This document shows positions 58,301-64,000 of a stretch of 64,000 nt of DNA, in pieces. Under the pieces are notes generated by a model. It made no database searches, was not told where the DNA came from, and saw only the letters and a list, made by a program, of their open reading frames with translations. Both the position numbers and the translations under genes were made by a program. The stretch lies in assembly GCA_963281255.1 (NCBI GenBank), contig OY725493.1, positions 1,053,550-1,117,549 on the forward strand, read 5' to 3'. How positions within the stretch are numbered: position 1 is the first letter of the stretch; each line of letters begins with the position of its first letter. This DNA comes from Aphrocallistes beatrix (Eukaryota; Porifera; Hexactinellida; Sceptrulophora; Aphrocallistidae).

Positions 58301-61300
58301 CATTCCATCAGTGGGGGGAGGTAGCATGGGGCGCCCTGGCCAGGGTGGAACAGCTCAGTTCTGCGAAGAGACTCTGCATGGAACCCATATCCGTTGAGCT
58401 GTCTAAGCTAGAGACACCTCCCTCGCACTCACTACGCATCACCACTGTTAAGATATTCGAGCCGAAATCTAACGAATCTGAAACGCCACTGAAGTACGCG
58501 TCAGGTCTGGCGTTCTCTCTGGTCGTGAACGCCGTGGTGACCAACTGCACGGACATACACTGCATCGCCGTTACAGTCCGTATGCCGGATGAAAAACTGA
58601 TCATCCATCAGCCGAGAGAGGAAGAGTTCAGCAAACTCGGAGATCAGGACTACCGCTTGCTTACTAGCATCGTGTTAGACGGGAAAAAGTGGTCCAGTCA
58701 GGGACAGATCGAACTGAATGTCGTCTACAAGTATGTGGAGAGTGAAGGAACGACTGAGTTCAGTTTATCAGATTTGGAGGCGGATGTTGTGAATGTATCA
58801 CCAATGGACACTTTTGTGAAGAGAGACTCACTGGCTCATTGCTGCATTGTATTGTCCCATCCTGTTTCCCTCTATATTAAGTCTAAATAGTGGGAAAGGG
58901 AATGTTTTATTTTCAAAATTTTTCTATTAAATTGACTACTTTTTATTAGTTTAACATCTATACCCTATCCTCTCAATTAAAGGGGACTGAACTTCTGTTG
59001 AGAAAATAAGATTTGCTCACTTTACATGATTTAATGTTTTAAAGGGAAACCTAGACAGTATTGAGACAGAATTATGAAGATTTAAATGCTTCTGAATTGA
59101 GCTTGTATATTCTTAGGAGGCGAAGATAGTGAAGACGGGCCACTTGTTCGAATCGCAGAGATCGAAGAGGGCGGTGATGCCTTCAACGACGGGAGGCTGA
59201 TGGTGGGAGATGTGATACTATCCATTAACAACCACTCCTTCCATCCCATCGCTCTCATCAAGGTGCGACAGCTGCTCACGCGAATGAAGATCAGCAGGAG
59301 AACAAAGGAGTACATGGTTACCTTCCAGAGACAGAGGTATGCATACCTTTGTAAAATTAATGACTAATATTGCAAACAGGTTTGCACCAAGAAAGCATTT
59401 TTGCCAACAAATAGTATATAGCATAAGTTGGCACATTTTTGGACTCGGTTATCATGATTATACGTAGATAAATAAATTATACATGCAACATATGGCAATG
59501 TTGGTATTCAGTCTTGTTTGAAGAGGAATGTATTCTCAAACTCGTCGTCTTTCTTGACAATGCTTAAGAACTCTTGGAAATCGATATTTCCATCTTCGCT
59601 AATATCAAACATGTCAAATACTGCATTGAGTTCGTCTTGGTTCACCTCTTCCCCCATAGCCCTCATCACGCACTGGAGATCAGTCTTGTTGATCAATCCA
59701 TCGCCATCCTTATCGAATCCTTCAAATATTTCAGTCATGAATTTGTTAGTTGTCACTTCTTTTGAACCTTCGGAGACTAGTTTTATAAAATCAGTACAGT
59801 TAAGCTGGCCTCTTGAGTCTGAATCGAACTTTTTAACAACTCTGTCAATTTCAATCAGAGTAACCTGGTCGTAGACTTCAGTTATGAGTTTGTGTATGTC
59901 CTCACAGCTGATCAGTCCGTTATTGTCTGAGTCTAGCTTATCGAACACTGGATTCAGTTTTGAGAGGAGCTTCTCATGTTTCTTAACTCGTTTCCAACCT
60001 GAAAGAGACAATTAATGCATATTTAGTAAAATGTGTGTTAAACAAGTTGGCCTGTGCCAAGAACAGAACGGATTTGAATTCTTTTAATATAAATAAAGAT
60101 TCTTATTCATTGCATTTGCAATAATTATCAGGAATACTAGGATTCTAGTCTATGTGTGAAATTCTTTTAGTCTACAAGCTGACCCTGACCCATTGCCAGA
60201 AGGCGAAATTCAAGAAGTGGTAGATGCTCCCGAATCAGAAAGAAAGAGATCCGACTCTGAGGAACAAACATCAGGTGGAGGTAAGTTGATAAATTGCTGA
60301 ATATATTATTCTAACTTAATAAATACTTAATTAATTGATTTCTTAATTGGAAATTAATTAAGCGTAGTCTACGTTGATACTTCATTTTCGTTTCATGCAA
60401 ATCCAATTTCAATGTTTTAAAATTGATCGCTCTAATGTACGTATATACTTGTATATACAGTAGGACGTCAGTTTTCCGAACTTCAGTTATCCGAACACTT
60501 CAGTTATCCGAACCCCTTGGTTGACCAAACTAAAATATAATAAATGTATAAATGATGCATCCTGAGTTGATAATTGAAATTATTACACTTTCATCATTTT
60601 ATATACTATTGATGATACCTACATAAGCTAATAAGTTTTTTATCCATATTCATCATTATGATTACTTAGTACTACTGACCAACTTTTCTATATAATCACA
60701 TAACAACTTCAGTTATCCGAACATTTCAGTTATCCGAACCCCCGCGGTCCCAACCCGTTCGGATAACTGACGTCCTACTGTACTTGTATATGCAGTAGAA
60801 CTGAGAGAGATACTATAAGCGTACTTTCCGATAAGACGTAGTACCAAATCATTCCTAACATGAGAGAAAATTATTTATTTCTATCAGTTAGTACGTACTC
60901 TACAAGAACATATTTATGATGGACATTTGAATTGAATGTTTCAAGAAGCTCTTTTTGAGTGATTATCTATATTTAGTTGTTACCGTCTATCTATATGCTA
61001 AATTTTGGGGTGTTTTAGAAAGTAAATAACATATTATTCCGTTAGTACGTACTTGAAGAGGACATAGCTGCTCACTACAATAAGTCCTACTTTGGTTAGT
61101 GTGTACTCAAATTCGTTCTATGAGCAGGGGCGGTCCCAGGGGGGAGAGGGCAACCCGGATCTGCCCCGGATTTCATCGGACCGACCTAAGCCAAATCATA
61201 GTATGGCCCCCGGATTTTTTAAAATTTAGCCCCGCCTCACCCTGGGCTTGGTAAATTCCTGCGATCGCCCCTGCCTATGAGTACACTTATCCGAGTTCTG

Positions 61301-64000
61301 CTTGGTAAGATATCGGTTAATATTTGAAGCATAAAATTACATACAAGCACAGCATGAATGAATAACTCAGAGTTAACTATCCATTACCTACTCTACTTGT
61401 AGAAGCACTTTCCACTAACTTTCCTTCCATGATAATTATGAAATATTCAATTTTTAAAACCAGCCGCCTTAATTAATTTATATTGCAATTGGAGAATAAG
61501 TTTGACCAATATTTTGACTCGACACCTCCTCAATTGATCCATCTTTTGAAAGAAATTGTGAATCTGACACCATTTACTTCACAGCCTGAATTGTTTGAGA
61601 AATATTATATTATGCCAAATGAAAACAAATATCAATTTTATTGTTCTCAAGGGTTGGATACAAATAGGAGCTCAAAGCTTCGCAGCAGTGATTCTAAACA
61701 CAAATATGGGAGAGAAAAGAAGAAGGGGATACAGCGGAAAATCTCACTCGATCCTCACTGTAAGGTCAAACTATCGAAATTGGAGAGAGCGCTCAACTAT
61801 CTTGGTGAGTCCTAATCTGATTTGTTTTCACATTTTAGACTTGTGATAAGAATTATTCATTACATCCGATCCATACTTCCAATTAGTCCCTATTAAAGTT
61901 GTTTCGAATGGTCTCAGTTTCTTATTCAATTAAATTTTGAAACCTTGACCAATTACCTTCCGCAGCCATTCAATCAATCAATTATCCCATCGACCAGCCA
62001 ATTATCCTACCAACTAACCGATGAAATTAAAAGTAACAGTCCTACCTAATCTATAAATAAGTAGCAAAGTACCCCCAAAGTTGAATTATATCATTAAATC
62101 TTATCTCTTCGTCGGGATGTCTTCAATCCAAAGTAATCCTACTGAATGCCAAGCGCCGGTTGTGGTCTCTAGATGCGGGAAAGCCATTAGTAACGAGGTT
62201 AGGCGCCAACTAATCGAAGCGCACGAGTCTGGTGTTAGCTACCATGAGATGACGAGGCTATTCGGCATCAAGAGAGACACTGCGTATAGGATTTGTAGTG
62301 GTAGGAAGTACACGACGAAAGCTCGGGGGGGCTCTCGAGGCAAGAAGATTGATGGGGAATGTATCAGCTTACTCATACGCACTATCGAGGCTCGTTCAGA
62401 CGCTACTCTCAACGAGTTGCGAGATGTGCTGATCAATGAGAGAGGTCTAACCGCGTCAATTTCAACCATCGCGCGATGCCTGGAGGACTCCTTGATTAGA
62501 ATTGGGAAGAGTGAGATCCTACCAACTGAGAGTTCAGAGCACAATGCACTGTTCCTTCAGTCCCAGCTCGAAGTAGGCGCCAAGATTTGCTATGTAGACG
62601 CATGTGTGTTCGGTCTCTATAGCGCCCGGATCCGGGGGCGATCTGCCCATGGTTCGCCCGCTGCCAGAGTGGCTGGTGGTCAGAGGGTTCCACAGGTGAT
62701 GCTGCTCTGTGCCATGTGTCCAGGGGTTGGGCTTATTCACAGTAAAGCCCTCATAGGCCCAGCAGAACAAACTCAGGTCGATGAGTTTATCGGAGACTTG
62801 TTTCACCTCAGCTTTGGAGAAAGTTTTCTATCACAAGGTGCGTCCGGGAAGAGATATATTCTTCTCAGAAATTCTCCCAACCCCTGCGGAATCAAGGATA
62901 GACTGGCCGGACAGATTCCACGAGATTTAGAGTTTGTTCGACTTCCTACTTTCGGCGTTAATCTGAGTCCAATGGAAACTTATTTTCAAAGTTTGCAGTC
63001 TTATTTAAAGCTGCATCTAAGCTTTCATGGTCCAATCACCCCGACAGAAGGACAGACAAAGGTCCAAGCAAAAAGGTTGCTGCTTTTTAAACTATGCCAG
63101 AACGCCATGAGAGAGCTAACACCTGCTTCCTGCTTCCATTCACTTAACACTGTTATTTGTGTAATCCCAGTTAAATTAGAAAATATACCTTAGCTGTTGC
63201 TCCATTAATGTCATTATAATTATCCTGATTTATTCTATTCTCAATATTTTAATGATAGAACATTAAAACCCGAATTAACCTGTCCCGCCCAAAATGAGTT
63301 AGCAAAATTCTTGTCCTAATTGGGGAGGGGACTATCATAATAATAGTAAGTGAGGTGGTTTGAGTATTCTTATTCTGATATAGCAAAAGCTCCCGTGGGC
63401 GGAATATTCCTACATTAATTAGTTACAGGATCAGTCCATTGAAATAATTATTGGTGCCATACGCCATTTGGGGAGGCGGTCCTTCCTTTATCAGTTGCTT
63501 TACGTCCTCCGATTTCTTATCATCCCAGAACTCCCGGCTAGGTTACACTCCAACTGAAGAACAAAGGAGAGAGCTCCACTCCAAGATAGATATAGATGAA
63601 GATGGATACGTGGTGTATCTTGATTTTGTCAACGAGGCCAAGAAACTGTTTGCGATACAGATAGATGAAAGACAATTCAGTTCAGGTAAACCTGCGGTTA
63701 GCATACTTCTATATTAAATTCTATTTATAGTAAAGACACAATGTTATGCCTCCCCGCCCAAAATGACCTAACCGGAAATGAGTTAGCAAATCCTTAGTCC
63801 ATTTTTGGGATTTATTAATGAATTTTTCATATTGACTGACGAACGAAATTTAATTAATGTCTATTTAGGGAAGCAAGGATATCTTCAAGAAATTAATTTA
63901 TGGGATTTATAGCACAATACAAGTATAAAACTATAAGAATAAATTGGACTGTGAGAATGTTGGGGGGTGACATTGTTGTAAAGTTATTTTTCTGAACTAG
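55307..64000 (+). CDS. STXBP4 (Synip)-like protein with an extra N-terminal PDZ domain, partial
   Basis: Exons: 55307-55588, 55649-55871, 59117-59336, 60171-60280, about 61553-61804 (acceptor uncertain) and 63542-63685; the rest is beyond the window. Phases agree. The first exon encodes a PDZ domain (TGLGIRVAG...VFIKSVTEGSLADMDGQLKA). Exons 2-3 encode a second (SLGIVPIGGEDSEDGPLVRI, then GGDAFNDGRLMVGDVILSIN), close to the sole PDZ of vertebrate STXBP4. Exons 5-6 read RKISLDPHCKV, KLERALNYLGYTPTEEQ and FVNEAKKLFAIQIDE, matching the STXBP4 segment after its PDZ. STXBP4 binds syntaxin 4 and regulates vesicle fusion in insulin response. Introns hold INTS4, an EF-hand gene, MITEs and a transposase. 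Read-through after 55871 would end the protein at 55888. Confidence 0.75.
56218..58890 (+). CDS. INTS4: Integrator complex subunit 4 (INTS4), intronless
   Basis: A single ORF of 890 residues (human 963). HEAT repeats fill the first two thirds, with family segments DPDSRVRTTALQGFLRLLE, FAIFALDLIVDMFSDEI, RLEAIRCLGSFSTNVSLRDE, NSLLVNLTKYPLDMYSIWRS and HYPYLRDALPQLVPQIR. The C-terminal beta domain (about 740-890) has LKYASGLAFSLVVNAVV, and the end is PVSLYIKSK. INTS4 forms the Integrator cleavage module with INTS9 and INTS11 and processes snRNA and other 3' ends. It lies whole and on the same strand in intron 2 of the STXBP4-like gene. The human gene has many introns and this one has none. Confidence 0.94.
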   Translation: MAFTKQFDSHPPPTATLEGAEKEESLLLTGQAGQVENILNEIRALSKWVDAHNPSELIQAIGLIQSRLCSIPPSTTAGIPSHEKEMVSIHLCDIITHLTNSYKHEPTATSVICGLLVTLMERKLFVTGGFVKMLEQMVASANTANAPGLFSMAEQVLLAWESEENRAALLSPLLSRLWTAGFEELHSPNPKRRLAALRILWHVALEPGASQSEIQSILTEFSQDPDSRVRTTALQGFLRLLETSPDIDQARLLSIYNSTVPLLVDDFEEVRNPAVRLIQTVSLRCPTAVRGTRAREQKVLTLLDDAFMRLCYAINDIREPVKLSALECLASFTGVSEDILLHSLDKTFSNSMHTVADTLNIHGFVSAFVQALDDECAEVRLCALKTVSQIAKNNAKFAIFALDLIVDMFSDEIQSVRLEAIRCLGSFSTNVSLRDEQLDVVIYNLEESSQFIREAIHLLLGVCALPTGSAILSVVNSLLVNLTKYPLDMYSIWRSMKGIGTHNGHAVCSQVQELLRAHPFFISPEPDSEDPAYVSILILVFNALSSCPTVLPILPTHVYRHYPYLRDALPQLVPQIRIAVYDPSSATRERGDLSLSFVKQFEYVLHNIENANPLLLRTHAKDFFSLTQTVSGLSPVAAYASFSLYSLSLLTDCIQLLSEQVSDTHSIQNKALLALKYIYRLQSLFSGLSEREVETFHQWGEVAWGALARVEQLSSAKRLCMEPISVELSKLETPPSHSLRITTVKIFEPKSNESETPLKYASGLAFSLVVNAVVTNCTDIHCIAVTVRMPDEKLIIHQPREEEFSKLGDQDYRLLTSIVLDGKKWSSQGQIELNVVYKYVESEGTTEFSLSDLEADVVNVSPMDTFVKRDSLAHCCIVLSHPVSLYIKSK
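59508..60011 (-). CDS. Four EF-hand calcium-binding protein (calmodulin/centrin-like)
   Basis: An ORF of 167 residues with four EF-hands: DKLDSDNNGLISCEDI, KKFDSDSRGQLNCTDF, EGFDKDGDGLINKTDL and DMFDISEDGNIDFQEF. Loops 1, 3 and 4 keep most calcium ligands; loop 2 (DSDSRGQLNCTD) is weaker. The sequence before Gly5 reads TGTCTCTTTCAG, so the ATG at 60011 may lie in an intron and the true start may be further upstream. Calmodulin and centrin are equally plausible relatives; the length is near centrin. It lies antisense in intron 3 of the STXBP4-like gene. Confidence 0.83.
   Translation of the reverse strand: MSLSGWKRVKKHEKLLSKLNPVFDKLDSDNNGLISCEDIHKLITEVYDQVTLIEIDRVVKKFDSDSRGQLNCTDFIKLVSEGSKEVTTNKFMTEIFEGFDKDGDGLINKTDLQCVMRAMGEEVNQDELNAVFDMFDISEDGNIDFQEFLSIVKKDDEFENTFLFKQD
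60458..60780. mobile_element. pogo/Tigger-like MITE (CAGTAGGACGTCAGTT ends)
   Basis: This 323-bp element has inverted ends CAGTAGGACGTCAGTTTTCC and GGATAACTGACGTCCTACTG with TA on both sides. The block CTTCAGTTATCCGAAC repeats near both ends. It lies in intron 4 of the STXBP4-like gene. Confidence 0.88.
60793..61303. mobile_element. Second pogo/Tigger-like element, split by a hAT MITE
   Basis: It begins CAGTAGAACTGAGAGA and ends CCGAGTTCTGCTT, a diverged pair of the ends at 52661-52831, with shared blocks such as TTAGTACGTACT inside. The hAT-like element at 61125-61273 interrupts it near its right end. Confidence 0.65.
61125..61273. mobile_element. hAT-like MITE (149 bp) nested in a pogo-like element
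   Basis: Ends CAGGGGCGGTC and GATCGCCCCTG are inverted repeats. The flanks TCTATGAG (61117-61124) and CCTATGAG (61274-61281) match at 7 of 8 bases, which fits a hAT 8-bp duplication. The interior is GC-rich and matches 26207-26327. Confidence 0.82.
62117..63193 (+). CDS. Tc1/mariner-like transposase, full-length frame, second catalytic Asp replaced
   Basis: The ORF from 62081 is 370 residues; the ATG at 62117 (MSSIQSNP) is a likely start, giving about 358. An N-terminal paired-like helix-turn-helix region (about 20-75) has GVSYHEMTRLFGIKRDTAYR. The DDE region has YVDACVFGLYSARIRGRSAH for the first Asp, ILLRNSPNP where the family has LLDNAP.H, and LPTFGVNLSPMETYFQSLQS for the third acid residue. 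The second Asp is thus replaced, by Arg or Asn depending on alignment, and the enzyme is probably inactive. No terminal inverted repeats were found around it. It lies in intron 5 of the STXBP4-like gene. Confidence 0.82.
   Translation: MSSIQSNPTECQAPVVVSRCGKAISNEVRRQLIEAHESGVSYHEMTRLFGIKRDTAYRICSGRKYTTKARGGSRGKKIDGECISLLIRTIEARSDATLNELRDVLINERGLTASISTIARCLEDSLIRIGKSEILPTESSEHNALFLQSQLEVGAKICYVDACVFGLYSARIRGRSAHGSPAARVAGGQRVPQVMLLCAMCPGVGLIHSKALIGPAEQTQVDEFIGDLFHLSFGESFLSQGASGKRYILLRNSPNPCGIKDRLAGQIPRDLEFVRLPTFGVNLSPMETYFQSLQSYLKLHLSFHGPITPTEGQTKVQAKRLLLFKLCQNAMRELTPASCFHSLNTVICVIPVKLENIP
63280..63360. repeat. Dispersed repeat, short copy
   Basis: CCCGCCCAAAATGAGTTAGC is followed by AAATTCTTGTCC. 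It is related to the block at about 63750-63805 and to the 3726 and 30389 copies. Confidence 0.5.
63715..63810. repeat. Dispersed repeat, copy near the window end
   Basis: CTATTTATAGTAAAGAC, CCCGCCCAAAATGACCTAAC and CGGAAATGAGTTAGCAAATC occur in the order seen in the other copies. The remaining bases to 64000 are intron of the STXBP4-like gene, with no exon seen. Confidence 0.55.

Noticed and set aside
61483-61815. Independent 110-residue gene
   Set aside because: Its frame opens without ATG, ends at a good donor (G|GTGAGT), and continues in phase into 63542. Together they match the STXBP4 segment after the PDZ domain.

Overview
The window is nuclear DNA of a multicellular animal. Its genes are animal orthologues: SVIP, NFS1, ZC3H18, GFER, PSMD4, TDP-43, INTS4, STXBP4, a tetraspanin, an NME8-type protein and an FBXO30/40-type protein. 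Exons are GC-rich, introns and spacers are AT-rich, and splice sites are GT-AG with one probable GC-AG. A giant sacsin-like gene, many small non-autonomous DNA transposons and short introns suggest a compact invertebrate genome. A sponge or another early-branching animal is plausible, but I cannot fix the species from this sequence.

Layout. 1-10 kb: an ovothiol-synthase-like gene (-, partial), SVIP, NFS1 (4 exons), and ZC3H18, rebuilt here as 17 exons coding 942 residues. 10.5-21 kb: a tetraspanin (-), then a gene with cysteine/histidine repeats and a C-terminal ADP-ribosyltransferase (PARP-like) domain. Its introns appear to hold four complete or near-complete genes: FBXO30/40-like, BLOC1S3-like, LRAT-like and GFER. 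21-33 kb: an eight-repeat annexin-like gene, PSMD4, a frame-broken ABCC transporter, and an NME8-type thioredoxin/NDP-kinase protein. 33-52.4 kb (-): a five-exon gene of about 5,445 residues with four sacsin-type ATPase modules, a HEPN domain and, by phase-consistent splicing, a PARP catalytic domain. Its last intron is filled with nested foldback transposons. 53-64 kb: TDP-43, then an STXBP4-like tandem-PDZ gene that runs off the window. Its introns hold intact INTS4, an EF-hand gene (-), several MITEs and a full-length Tc1/mariner-like transposase ORF.

Two themes stand out. First, two unrelated genes end in ADP-ribosyltransferase domains, one of them a sacsin-HEPN-PARP fusion. Second, intron-free genes lie inside introns of other genes. 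In one case the host intron splits a zinc-binding repeat, and the repeat is restored in frame by splicing across 4.1 kb. The housekeeping genes otherwise look ordinary. All gene models come from reading frames, splice phase and remembered family motifs; no search or transcript data were available.
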